Positions 17,715-26,019 of a stretch of 64,000 bases of DNA are shown piece after piece. The notes below the pieces were generated by a model, which was not told where the DNA came from, did no database searches, and saw only the letters and a program-made list of their open reading frames with translations. Positions within the stretch are counted from its first letter, which is position 1, and every line of letters starts with the position of its first letter. Position numbers and translations under genes: made by a program. Source of the DNA: an uncultured Alphaproteobacteria bacterium (GTDB taxonomy: Bacteria > Pseudomonadota > Alphaproteobacteria > UBA8366 > GCA-2717185); contig CALSRA010000025.1 of assembly GCA_943788635.1 (NCBI GenBank), forward strand, positions 31,628-95,627, read 5' to 3'.

Positions 17715-18329
17715 ATGACAAACCACGATGACCATTCGCACTTGTCCGATACCGAGCTTCGGGTTCGGTCCCTGGAATCGTTGTTGGTCGACAAGGGGTT
17801 GGTTGATCCGGCGGCGTTGGACGCCATCGTTGATCGCTACGAGAACAAGGTTGGTCCGCGCAATGGTGCACGGGTCGTCGCGCGCGCCTGGAGCGATCCG
17901 GCCTTCAAGAAACATCTGCTGGAAGACGCTTCGGCCGCGATTGATTCGCTGGGCTACACCAGTACCCAGGGCGTGGACATGCTGGTGCTGGAAAATACGC
18001 CCAGTGTCCATAATGTCACCGTCTGCTCCCTGTGCTCCTGCTATCCCTGGGCGGTGCTGGGTTTACCGCCTGCCTGGTACAAGTCGTTTCCATATCGTGC
18101 GCGCGCGGTGAAGGACCCACGCGGCGTGTTAAGGGAATTCGGACTGGAACTTGCGCCGGAAGTGGAGGTGCGGGTGTGGGACAGTACAGCGGAATTACGC
18201 TACATCGTCTTGCCGGAACGGCCCGAGGGGACGGAGGGCTTTACCGAGGAAGAACTGGCCGAACTGGTCACCCGAAATTCCATGATCGGCACCGAAAAGG
18301 CAGCCAACCCCAACGCCGGTGATTCCTGA
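17715..18329 (+). CDS. nthA: Nitrile hydratase alpha subunit
   Basis: Nitrile hydratase converts nitriles to amides. The 204-residue alpha subunit contains the metal claw [10 protein letters not shown] (Cys104, Cys107, Ser108, Cys109), in which two cysteines are oxidised in mature enzymes. The Ser at 105 is typical of Fe-type enzymes (CSLCSC), whereas the following YPW is typical of Co-type (CTLCSCYPW). The metal is therefore uncertain. [25 protein letters not shown] is the usual downstream block. The start at 17715 gives the standard MTNHDDHSH His/Asp-rich opening. The stop overlaps the beta-subunit start (TGATG), so the two are co-translated. No amidase gene is adjacent. Confidence 0.94.
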   Translation: MTNHDDHSHLSDTELRVRSLESLLVDKGLVDPAALDAIVDRYENKVGPRNGARVVARAWSDPAFKKHLLEDASAAIDSLGYTSTQGVDMLVLENTPSVHNVTVCSLCSCYPWAVLGLPPAWYKSFPYRARAVKDPRGVLREFGLELAPEVEVRVWDSTAELRYIVLPERPEGTEGFTEEELAELVTRNSMIGTEKAANPNAGDS

Positions 18330-18979
18330 TGGACGGCATTCATGACATGGGCGGCATGGACGGCTTTGGCCCCATTCCCATCGAATACAATGAACCGGTC
18401 TTTCACGCGGAATGGGAAGGCCGGTTATACGCGATGAACAGCGCGCTGGGCGCGTTGGGCGAATGGAACATCGACGCGGGCCGTGCCTGCATGGAGCGGC
18501 TGGCACCAGTGGTGTATCTGCAATCGCCGTATTATCAGCGCTGGCTGTACCGTATGGAAAATATTCTTGTTGAACGGGGATTGGTGACGCCGACGGAATT
18601 GACCGCCGGGACGCCGGAAGGCGCGGCGCGGGAACCATTATCCACCGATGAGGTCTTTGGGCGCCTGCGCGCTTCGCGTTCGGCGCGGGTCGACCAGCCG
18701 GTCGAGGCAAAATTCAAGGTGGGTGACGCGGTCCTCGTTCGCAATATCCACCCTGTCGGACACACCAGAACGCCGCGGTATGTGCGCGGTCGGCGCGGCG
18801 TGATCGATCGGGATCATGGCGTTTTCATCTTTCCGGACACCCATGCGGAATTCAAAGGGGAATCACCGCAGCACCTTTACAGTGTCCGCTTCACGGCGCG
18901 CGAACTCTGGGGCCCCGACGCCTCGGAAACGGACAAGGTGTATCTCGACATGTGGGATGATTACCTGGATGCGGACTGA
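18329..18979 (+). CDS. nthB: Nitrile hydratase beta subunit
   Basis: The 216-residue beta subunit starts inside the alpha stop codon. It shows the standard N-terminal [16 protein letters not shown] and the helical segment HAEWEGRLYAMNSALG. The C-terminal barrel has FKVGDAVLVRNIHPVGHTRTPRYVRGRRGVI and YSVRFTARELWG, which contribute to the heterodimer interface and, through conserved arginines, hydrogen-bond the oxidised cysteines of alpha. Length and order alpha-beta-accessory match Co-type-like operons; in many Fe-type operons the accessory protein is a larger NhlC/P47K-type activator. Confidence 0.94.
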   Translation: MDGIHDMGGMDGFGPIPIEYNEPVFHAEWEGRLYAMNSALGALGEWNIDAGRACMERLAPVVYLQSPYYQRWLYRMENILVERGLVTPTELTAGTPEGAAREPLSTDEVFGRLRASRSARVDQPVEAKFKVGDAVLVRNIHPVGHTRTPRYVRGRRGVIDRDHGVFIFPDTHAEFKGESPQHLYSVRFTARELWGPDASETDKVYLDMWDDYLDAD

Positions 18980-18980
18980 C

Positions 18981-19337
18981 ATGGCTGCAAACACGCCGAC
19001 GATCGACGAACTGCCGTCCCTGCCACGCGATGAAGACGGCCCCGTATTCCGCGAACCCTGGGAAGCGCAGGCCTTCGCCATCACCCTTACCCTGCACGAA
19101 CAGGGACATTTCACCTGGCCGGAATGGGCGGAGCGCCTGGCCGCGGAAATCACCGCGGCGCAGGCGGGCGGCGATCCGGATTTGGGCGATACCTATTATC
19201 TGCATTGGTTGAAGGCGCTGGAAGGGATCGTGGCCTCGAAGGATATCGTGAGCCCGGACGAAATGGTTGACCGCAAGGCCGCCTGGGATCGCGCCGCCCA
19301 TGCCACACCGCACGGCGAACCCATCGTTCTGCGATAG
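18981..19337 (+). CDS. Nitrile hydratase accessory protein (P14K/activator type)
   Basis: The 118-residue protein lies one base after nthB and matches the small nitrile hydratase accessory family, beta-like activators that deliver metal-loaded alpha subunit by subunit swapping in Co-type enzymes. The visible family core is PVFREPWEAQAFAITLTLHEQGHFTWPEWAERLAAEI, which mirrors the N-terminal half of the beta subunit, then YYLHWLKALEGIV. Its presence argues for Co maturation despite the Fe-like Ser in the alpha motif. It is the last gene of the operon. Confidence 0.9.
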   Translation: MAANTPTIDELPSLPRDEDGPVFREPWEAQAFAITLTLHEQGHFTWPEWAERLAAEITAAQAGGDPDLGDTYYLHWLKALEGIVASKDIVSPDEMVDRKAAWDRAAHATPHGEPIVLR

Positions 19338-19445
19338 ACTAAAACAGCGGGATTGTTGTAGACCGACGATTGGACAGTTGCTGCCATCGTATTGTTCAAT
19401 CGATCCTTGGCGGCCACAGTGTGATGATACTGAAATTCAGGACCT

Positions 19446-19509
19446 GAATCACACGAGCATTCTAATCGTTAGTGTGCTGATTCACGCGAAATTCAGCTCT
19501 TTGAATTTC
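19446..19509 (+). promoter_or_regulatory. Two adjacent hairpins upstream of pyrC
   Basis: Between the nitrile hydratase operon and pyrC, an imperfect inverted repeat GAATCACAC...GTGTGCTGATTC (19446-19483) is followed by GAAATTCA-GCTCTT-TGAATTTC (19488-19509, perfect 8-base stem). They lie 29 bases before the pyrC start. They could be a leader structure or operator for pyrimidine control. No T-tract follows. Confidence 0.3.
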
Positions 19510-19537
19510 ACGATCAGGACACTGGAGGAGCCTAGCC

Positions 19538-20626
19538 ATGCCGACAGCCGAACCGAACACGACGGCCGACAATGCCCCAAACCGGGGTGCCGGAAATCTG
19601 ACCATTCGGGAGCCCGATGACTGGCATCTCCATCTGCGGGACGACGCCATGCTGGCCCATATCGTCGATTTCACGGCACGCCAGTTTGCGCGGGCCATCG
19701 TGATGCCCAACCTGGTGCCGCCGGTGACGACAATCGCCGCGGCGGAAGCCTACCGGGATCGCATCCTGGGCGCGCTGTCACCGGGCCGCCGCTTCACACC
19801 GCTGATGACCGCCTATCTGACCGACGAGATCGATGCCGGTGAAATCGGAAGCGGATACGAGCGCGGCGTTTTCACCGCCTGCAAGCTCTACCCGGCGGGT
19901 GCGACCACCAATTCGGCGGCGGGCGTGACGGACGTGGCCAAAATTGGCTCGGTGCTCGAACGGATACAGAAAATTGGCATGCCGCTGCTGGTGCATGGCG
20001 AGGTGGTCTCGCCCGATATCGATATCTTCGACCGGGAGGCCAGGTTCCTGGAGACAGTGCTGGCGCCGCTGCTGCGCGATTTTCCGGCGCTGAAAGTGGT
20101 TCTGGAGCACATCACTACGGCGGAATCTGTGGATTTCGTTCAAGCTGCAGGACCAACCGTGGCGGCTACGATTACGCCCCACCATCTGCGCATCGACCGC
20201 AATGCGCTGTTCGAAGGCGGCATGCGGCCACATGCATATTGCCTGCCGGTTGCAAAACGCCGGCATCATCGCACAGCACTTCGTCAGGCGGCGATTTCGG
20301 GCAACCCGAAATTCTTTCTTGGCACCGATTCAGCACCACACCTGAAGCAGGACAAGGAAAGCGCCTGCAGCTGTGCCGGCATCTTCTGCGCCCCCGCCGC
20401 GCTGGAAAGTTACGCGCTGACCTTTGATGAGGAAGGGGCCCTTGATCGGTTGGAAGGCTTCGCGTCGGAGTTCGGTCCGCGTTTCTATGGCCTGCCGCTC
20501 AACGAAGGCACCGTCACGTTGCGCCGCGAGGCATTTACGGTGCCTGAAACCTTTACCCGGGATGACATCAGCGTCGTGCCGTTCCACGCGGGTGAAACGC
20601 TTGCATGGCGCTGCGCGGATCGGTGA
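19538..20626 (+). CDS. pyrC: Dihydroorotase, class II (PyrC)
   Basis: PyrC cyclises N-carbamoyl-aspartate to dihydroorotate in pyrimidine synthesis. The 362-residue protein has DDWHLHLRDD with the first two zinc His ligands, CKLYPAGATTNS with the lysine that becomes carboxylated, HGEV and ITTAES with further His ligands, and GTDSAPH with the catalytic Asp. This pattern is the E. coli-type (class II) enzyme. Start choice rests on GGAGGAG seven bases upstream. A roughly 20-residue N-terminal extension rich in Asn, Thr and Ala precedes the usual start and may be real or indicate a later start. It is likely monocistronic. Confidence 0.95.
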   Translation: MPTAEPNTTADNAPNRGAGNLTIREPDDWHLHLRDDAMLAHIVDFTARQFARAIVMPNLVPPVTTIAAAEAYRDRILGALSPGRRFTPLMTAYLTDEIDAGEIGSGYERGVFTACKLYPAGATTNSAAGVTDVAKIGSVLERIQKIGMPLLVHGEVVSPDIDIFDREARFLETVLAPLLRDFPALKVVLEHITTAESVDFVQAAGPTVAATITPHHLRIDRNALFEGGMRPHAYCLPVAKRRHHRTALRQAAISGNPKFFLGTDSAPHLKQDKESACSCAGIFCAPAALESYALTFDEEGALDRLEGFASEFGPRFYGLPLNEGTVTLRREAFTVPETFTRDDISVVPFHAGETLAWRCADR

Positions 20627-20653
20627 ACCGATTGGCGACGGGAGTTTTTTTCG

Positions 20654-21442
20654 ATGCTACAGAATGATAACTGGGGCAGTCAGGCAAGGTACGGCATGTT
20701 TATCGTCGGCAGCGAAGCGGTGCCGGAAGCCGAGTGGTGGGCGATGCTCCCGGATAACGTATCGGTGCATGCCGCCCGCGTTACCGCGTCCGCGCCCTGG
20801 GCGCATTGGCAGGAAAACCGGACAGATGTCGATCTTGCGGATGATGTGGTTCGTGGGTGTCAGCAATTCGCGGCCATGCGCCTTTCTGCCGTGGTGGTAG
20901 GGCACAGTTCGAGCAGCTTCATGGGCGGCAAGGGCTGGGACGAGGCGGTGGTGAAGACCCTGTCCGGCACGCTGGGCACGGATGCAACCGTCACAACGAA
21001 CGGCCTGGATACAATTGCGGCCCTTCATGCTTCGGCCGTGCGACAGCCGTTTCTGGTCATGCCGCCCTGGTTCAACGACAAAACGATCGATGCGGGCGTT
21101 CGCTATTACAAAGATCACGGGTTTGAACCCGCGGGCCACCTTCGTTACGACCCGGGCCCGGAATGGCGGGACCTGCCGCCGGGCGATCTGTACCCGCGCG
21201 GTATGGGATTCGCGCAGGAGGTCGAAGCGCTCCACGCGCAGATCAGCGCCGCCTGTCCAGCAGCAGCCGATGGCGTCCTTATCGCTGGGACGGGTTTTCG
21301 CTGTGTGGCGATCCTGAACGCTTTGGAGGAAGGCCTGAAACGACCTGTCATATCCGCGAACCAGGCCAGCCTGTGGCACTGTTTGCAAATGTCAGGCGTT
21401 CCGTTCGATATCCCGGGATATGGTAATCTCTTGAGAAACTGA
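20654..21442 (+). CDS. Asp/Glu racemase-superfamily protein, single-cysteine (arylmalonate decarboxylase-like)
   Basis: The 262-residue protein belongs to the Asp/Glu/hydantoin racemase and maleate isomerase superfamily. These enzymes usually use two cysteines. Here the first site reads VVVGHSSSSFMGG and lacks Cys, while the second, AGTGFRCVAIL near residue 219, keeps it. Such a single-cysteine layout is known for arylmalonate decarboxylase, which protonates from one face only. A decarboxylase- or amidohydrolase-like reaction is therefore as likely as racemisation. PPWFNDKTIDAGVRYYKDHGFE is the typical interdomain block. It lies 27 bases after pyrC and may be co-transcribed. Confidence 0.8.
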   Translation: MLQNDNWGSQARYGMFIVGSEAVPEAEWWAMLPDNVSVHAARVTASAPWAHWQENRTDVDLADDVVRGCQQFAAMRLSAVVVGHSSSSFMGGKGWDEAVVKTLSGTLGTDATVTTNGLDTIAALHASAVRQPFLVMPPWFNDKTIDAGVRYYKDHGFEPAGHLRYDPGPEWRDLPPGDLYPRGMGFAQEVEALHAQISAACPAAADGVLIAGTGFRCVAILNALEEGLKRPVISANQASLWHCLQMSGVPFDIPGYGNLLRN

Positions 21443-21492
21443 ATAGTCGTCACCCACGCCCCAAGTCACCCCACTAAGTGGCGCGCACAATT

Positions 21493-22581
21493 TCAGCAGG
21501 CGCGTGAGGAATCGGGGGCAGCAGCAAGGGCTGCGTAGCGCGTCAAATCCGTTCTTGCGGCGGCCTCTGCGGGCCGCATGGCGACGGTGCCGGACAGGTT
21601 TGCAAGCAGCCAGTCGATATCCTCGCCAATATTGCCACGACCTTCCGCCCTTTGCGTCGGGCCCGGCACCAGCGTTCCGGCGTCCAGATGGCCCAGCTTG
21701 AACCGGAAGGCATAATTGGGGGACAGGCCCATGCGCAAATCCACCACGCTGACAGCACCGTCCTGGACCATGATCCGGTAATACCCGTGGCTGAATTCTG
21801 CGACCCGGGCGATGCGGTCGTCATCCGGCGAACATGGTTTGATGTGCAAATTGCGTTGATAGGTATAGAGCGTCGATTTCTCCGGGCGGCCGAAGACCGG
21901 GACATAAAGATTGAAACTTGTATCGCCGTCGATGCCGATCACGCGCCAGAGCAGGGTATTGAACGGCGTCGGGGTGGCAATCACCTGGTCGGGGGAAACG
22001 TCATGGCTGGCCGGCAGGTCATTTGCCTTGCCGGTCACGAATTGCTGCGCCAGCAGGGCCCATGTCAGATACGCGCTCGAAAGACCAAGGCCGATAGTGA
22101 GCACCCGGCCATATCGCGGGGTCCATTGCCGGCTGCAAAACGCCCAGATTGTCGCAACCAGCAACGGTATCGTGTAGAGCGGGTCGATGATGAAGATCGA
22201 CCCCATCGATACCGGCTCTGTCCAGAAGGGCCAGAACAGGCGGGTCCCGTAAATCGTGCAGGCATCCAGCAGGGCGTGCGTCGCAAGGCACAGGAAAACG
22301 GAAAGCCAGGTGAGGGCGCGCTCTCCCTCAAGGGCTTTGGAAAACCGCCTGACAATTTCGCCCAGCACAGGGGTCAGCGCAGCATGGACAAACAGGGAAT
22401 GGGTCCAGCCCCGGTGGCGCACAAAGGATTCGATAGGATCGTCATGTGCCAGGAAGACATCCAGATCGGGCAGGGTGCCGAGGGCGCCGCCCGTAAGCGC
22501 GGCGCGGGCCGGGCCAATTTTGCGACCCAGCACGGCAACCCCGACGCAGGCGCCGAGGGCAAATTGAGTGACGCTATCCAT
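21493..22581 (-). CDS. Membrane-bound metal-dependent hydrolase (DUF457/YdjM-like)
   Basis: The 362-residue integral membrane protein matches the DUF457 family, which includes E. coli YdjM. MDSVTQFALGACVG opens the first helix, followed by GGALGTLPDLDVFL and HRGWTHSLFVH with conserved Asp and His that may bind a metal, then ATHALLDACTIYGTRLFWPF. About five helices are followed by a soluble C-terminal part of about 150 residues. Family members are called putative hydrolases, but direct enzyme evidence is thin. It reads toward the convergent racemase-family gene and follows the SBF transporter gene on the same strand with a 129-base gap. Confidence 0.82.
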   Translation of the reverse strand: MDSVTQFALGACVGVAVLGRKIGPARAALTGGALGTLPDLDVFLAHDDPIESFVRHRGWTHSLFVHAALTPVLGEIVRRFSKALEGERALTWLSVFLCLATHALLDACTIYGTRLFWPFWTEPVSMGSIFIIDPLYTIPLLVATIWAFCSRQWTPRYGRVLTIGLGLSSAYLTWALLAQQFVTGKANDLPASHDVSPDQVIATPTPFNTLLWRVIGIDGDTSFNLYVPVFGRPEKSTLYTYQRNLHIKPCSPDDDRIARVAEFSHGYYRIMVQDGAVSVVDLRMGLSPNYAFRFKLGHLDAGTLVPGPTQRAEGRGNIGEDIDWLLANLSGTVAMRPAEAAARTDLTRYAALAAAPDSSRAC

Positions 22582-22710
22582 TTTTTACCCGGGCCTGATC
22601 ATGATCTGAATGTGCACTGAAACGTCGTCCGCTTGATCTTCATACGCAGATAGCCGCGATCAGGATCATTGGCAATGGGAAAGGAACCGTCAATTTCCTG
22701 AATAGCTGCC

Positions 22711-23655
22711 TTATGCACTGCGCTTGCGCGACGCGAGCCATTTCAGCAGCGCGGGGGCAAGGTGGATCGGGAACTGGCTGGCGGCGAAATAAATCCAGGA
22801 CAGTTCGGGGACAGCGCCACCGGTCGCGGCGATCAGCATGCCCAGATTGCGCAGCGAGGTCATAATGCCGAGTGACAGCGCCTGTTCGCGCCCGGCGCGG
22901 ATGAACAGCAGCACCGTCACGATATAGTATGTGGCGAACAGGGCCAGCGCGGCCAGCGACACCCATAAGACGGTCATCGGCTCGCGCAGCAGGGCCGGCA
23001 GGAAATGCTGCATGATCGGCGCGGCGAAGATATACAGCACGATGATGTTGATGCCGTCGATTTCCCCCCGGTAGCGCTGGATTCCCGCGACCCCCGCGAC
23101 CCGCCGGATGATGACGGAAATAACGATGGCGGTGCCCAGCATGGTCAGCAGTTTCAGCCCCAGGTCCAGCGGTGCGATGGAAAGTTCCGCGCCGATGAAC
23201 AGCCAGGCGAAGAAGGGGGCCGTCAGCGGGATCAGGGCGGTGCTGGCGACCAGCACGATCAGCACCAGCGTCGCATCCAGCCCCATCAGCATGACCAGCG
23301 CCGGGGCGGCCATCATCGGCGATGCTGAAAATTGCATGACCATCCCGGTGAACAATTCGGGTATGGCTTCGCGGACCCCGAACAGCAGGCAGACACCGCC
23401 AAACAGCGACGGTATGCCGATGACGGTCCAGGCGGTGGCCGCGATGACGATATGCGGCCGGCTCAGATGCCGCCGCAAGACCCCGATATCGACCCGGATA
23501 AAGGCGATACACAGCAGGGCGATGACGATCTCGGTCAGGTAATCCTGCATCATCGCGCCGACCTGCGGCGTCGCCATCGCGACGAAGACGACGGCGGCCA
23601 CGGCGGTTGTGCCCTGCCGGCCCAGCCAGGCAACGGGTGCGAGCAAATTTCTCAT
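22711..23655 (-). CDS. Bile acid:sodium symporter (SBF)-like membrane transporter
   Basis: The 314-residue protein has nine or ten hydrophobic helices and the overall layout of the SBF/ACR3-like transporter superfamily. TVIGIPSLFGG and the QFSASPMMAAPALVMLMG stretch fit the crossover helix region, and MTSLRNLGMLIAATGG fits the second crossover. The substrate is unknown; members carry organic anions with Na+. It is divergent from hyuA, with a 239-base gap that holds a large palindrome. The start is an ATG that immediately precedes a short soluble N-terminus (RNLLAPVAWLG). Confidence 0.75.
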   Translation of the reverse strand: MRNLLAPVAWLGRQGTTAVAAVVFVAMATPQVGAMMQDYLTEIVIALLCIAFIRVDIGVLRRHLSRPHIVIAATAWTVIGIPSLFGGVCLLFGVREAIPELFTGMVMQFSASPMMAAPALVMLMGLDATLVLIVLVASTALIPLTAPFFAWLFIGAELSIAPLDLGLKLLTMLGTAIVISVIIRRVAGVAGIQRYRGEIDGINIIVLYIFAAPIMQHFLPALLREPMTVLWVSLAALALFATYYIVTVLLFIRAGREQALSLGIMTSLRNLGMLIAATGGAVPELSWIYFAASQFPIHLAPALLKWLASRKRSA

Positions 23656-23792
23656 GTATTGGCCACGCCGAACCGGCGTGTCTGGGCATGTGTTTTCATG
23701 GTGGCAGTCTATCGACTAGTTCAGATCATGACTGCTGGAATCGCCTCTGCCGACCCGGCTGTAATGTGAATCTGATCTATCTTATTGAAAGC

Positions 23793-23853
23793 AGAGCACC
23801 TTCACAGACTCAAATGGAACCTGTTGCAGTTCCGTTTGAATCTGTTGTGCTCT
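23793..23853. repeat. 61-base imperfect palindrome between divergent genes
   Basis: AGAGCAC (23793-23799) pairs with GTGCTCT (23847-23853). Inside, ACAGACTCAAATGGAAC pairs with GTTCCGTTTGAATCTGT with two mismatches around an 8-base loop. Its size and location resemble the dispersed palindromic intergenic elements of alphaproteobacterial genomes. It may also form a strong mRNA hairpin. No T-tract follows. Confidence 0.7.
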
Positions 23854-23894
23854 AGTATCGTCCGGCGATATCCAACAGGGGAAATGGGACAGGC

Positions 23895-25979
23895 ATGGCG
23901 GAAGTACAGGGAACAGCGCGGCTGGCGGTGGATGTGGGGGGAACATTTACCGATGTGGTTGTGGAACAGGACGGCACGCGTACTACGGCGAAGGTACTAA
24001 CCACCAGTCACGCACCGGAAGAAGGCGTTCTGGAAGGCGTTGACGCGGCGCTCGAGGCGTCGGGGTTGGCGCTGGCGGAAATCGGCATCCTGATCCACGG
24101 TACGACGCTCGCGACCAACGCAATTATCGAGCGCAAGGGCGCGGTCACGGCGCTGATCACGACCGATGGCTTCCGCGATGTGCTCGATATCGCCTATGAA
24201 ACGCGCTACGACCAGTACGACATTTTCCTCGACAAGATCGACCCGCTGGTGCCGCGCTACTTGCGTTTCACGGTGCCGGAACGCGTGTCGGTCAACGGGT
24301 CGGAACTGAAACCGCTGGATGAAGCCGCCGTTGAGGCGCTGCTGCCGAAGCTGGATGCGGAAGGCGTCACCAGTATCGCCGTGGGTTTCCTGCACAGCTA
24401 TGTCGATGACAGTCACGAACAGCGAGTGCGTTCGATCATCGCGGCGAAGCGGCCGGACTGGACCGTTACCCTGTCCTCCGAGGTCTGCCCGGAAATCCGC
24501 GAATACGAACGCTTCACCACCGCGACGGCCAATGCCTATGTGCAGCCGCTGATGGCGCGCTACCTGACGCGGCTGAATACGGAACTGGATGCCCGCGGAT
24601 TCGGCGGGGCGCTGTTCATGATGACTTCGGGCGGCGGGCTGACGACGCTGGAAACCGCCGTGCGCTTTCCCATCCGGCTGGTCGAATCCGGCCCGGCCGG
24701 CGGCGCGATCCTGGCGACCGGCGTGGCTAAAGCGACCGGCGTGGACAAGGCGCTGTCTTTCGACATGGGCGGCACCACGGCCAAAATCTGCCTGATCGAG
24801 GATTACACCCCTGAAGCCGGCCGCAGTTTCGAGGTGGATCGGCAGGCGCGCTTCCAGAAAGGCAGCGGATTGCCGCTGCGCATTCCGGTAATCGAGATGG
24901 TCGAAATCGGTGCTGGTGGTGGTTCCATTGCCAGTATCGATTCGCTGCAGCAGATCGCGGTCGGCCCGCAGAGTGCCGGGTCCGATCCGGGGCCCGCCTG
25001 TTACGGCCGTGGCGGCACCGCGCCGACCGTGACCGATGGCGATGTGACGCTGGGCCGTATCGATCCTGTCAGCTTTGCTGGCGGCAAGGTTTCGCTGTAC
25101 CCGGAAAAATCGGTTGCGGCGTTGAAGGACAAGGTCGGCGATCCGCTGGGGCTCAGTGGTGAACTGGCGGGTTACGGCGTGATCGAAATGGTCGACGAGA
25201 ATATGGCCAATGCCGCCCGCGTGCATTCGATTGAGCGCGGGAAGGTGATCGCCGATCATACCATCATCGCGTTCGGGGGCGCAGCACCACTGCATGCCTC
25301 GCGGCTGGCGGAAAAGCTGGCCATCGACCGGGTCATCGTGCCGACCAATGCCGGTGTGGGATCGGCTGTCGGCTTCCTGCGTGCGCCGATTGCCTATGAG
25401 GTCGTCCGCAGCCGCTACATGACCCTGCGGGAATTCGATGCGGGGCAGGCCAATGCGCTGCTGGATGCGATGCAGGCGGAAGCACTGTCGGTCGTGCGCG
25501 CCGGCGCGGGCGAAGCCGAACTGACGGAAAAACGCATCGCTTTCATGCGCTACATGGGGCAGGGGCATGAAATCGTCGTGCCGTTACCCAACCGGCAGCT
25601 GACGCGCGAAGACACCGCCATGCTGAAAGACGTCTATGACCGCGAATATCAGGCGCTGTATGGCCGCACGATCCCGGATGCGGATATCGAGGTGCTGACC
25701 TGGGCCATGACCATCAGCACCGGCGAGGCCGAGCAGGCATCGGTCGCGGACCTGCCGGATGTGGATGCGCCGGCACCGTCGGGGCAGCGCCCCGTCTTTG
25801 ACCCCACCACCCAGTCCTTTGCCGATATCGCGCAATACCGCCGCGACGACCTGTCACCCGGCATGCGCGTTGCGGGCCCGGCGATAATCGCGGAAGATGA
25901 GACATCCACATTCGTTTCCGCCAGTTTCGACGCGCAAATTGATGCCTCCGGCTTCATTGTGATGGACCGGCGGGCGTAG
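23895..25979 (+). CDS. hyuA: Hydantoinase/oxoprolinase family protein, HyuA type
   Basis: The 694-residue protein matches HyuA, the ATP-dependent N-methylhydantoinase/5-oxoprolinase/acetone carboxylase beta-like subunit with an actin-like fold. Visible blocks are RLAVDVGGTFTDVVVEQDG (phosphate loop), HGTTLATNAIIERKGA, TSGGGLTTLETA, VESGPAGGAI, SFDMGGTTAKICLIEDY and VPTNAGVGSAVGF. Such proteins usually pair with HyuB, but none is next to it; instead an enolase-superfamily gene follows after 40 bases. It could work with a distant HyuB or act on a different cyclic amide. GGGAAATGGGACAGG precedes the start. Confidence 0.92.
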   Translation: MAEVQGTARLAVDVGGTFTDVVVEQDGTRTTAKVLTTSHAPEEGVLEGVDAALEASGLALAEIGILIHGTTLATNAIIERKGAVTALITTDGFRDVLDIAYETRYDQYDIFLDKIDPLVPRYLRFTVPERVSVNGSELKPLDEAAVEALLPKLDAEGVTSIAVGFLHSYVDDSHEQRVRSIIAAKRPDWTVTLSSEVCPEIREYERFTTATANAYVQPLMARYLTRLNTELDARGFGGALFMMTSGGGLTTLETAVRFPIRLVESGPAGGAILATGVAKATGVDKALSFDMGGTTAKICLIEDYTPEAGRSFEVDRQARFQKGSGLPLRIPVIEMVEIGAGGGSIASIDSLQQIAVGPQSAGSDPGPACYGRGGTAPTVTDGDVTLGRIDPVSFAGGKVSLYPEKSVAALKDKVGDPLGLSGELAGYGVIEMVDENMANAARVHSIERGKVIADHTIIAFGGAAPLHASRLAEKLAIDRVIVPTNAGVGSAVGFLRAPIAYEVVRSRYMTLREFDAGQANALLDAMQAEALSVVRAGAGEAELTEKRIAFMRYMGQGHEIVVPLPNRQLTREDTAMLKDVYDREYQALYGRTIPDADIEVLTWAMTISTGEAEQASVADLPDVDAPAPSGQRPVFDPTTQSFADIAQYRRDDLSPGMRVAGPAIIAEDETSTFVSASFDAQIDASGFIVMDRRA

Positions 25980-26019
25980 AACGAAAACAACAAAACACCC
26001 GTATCCTGAGGGGGAATAG

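Noticed and set aside
23997..25568. A 523-codon open frame antisense to hyuA, rich in His, Arg and Gln
   Set aside because: It mirrors the GC3 bias of hyuA on the other strand, has no domain-like motif and no ribosome site; hyuA is clearly the real gene.
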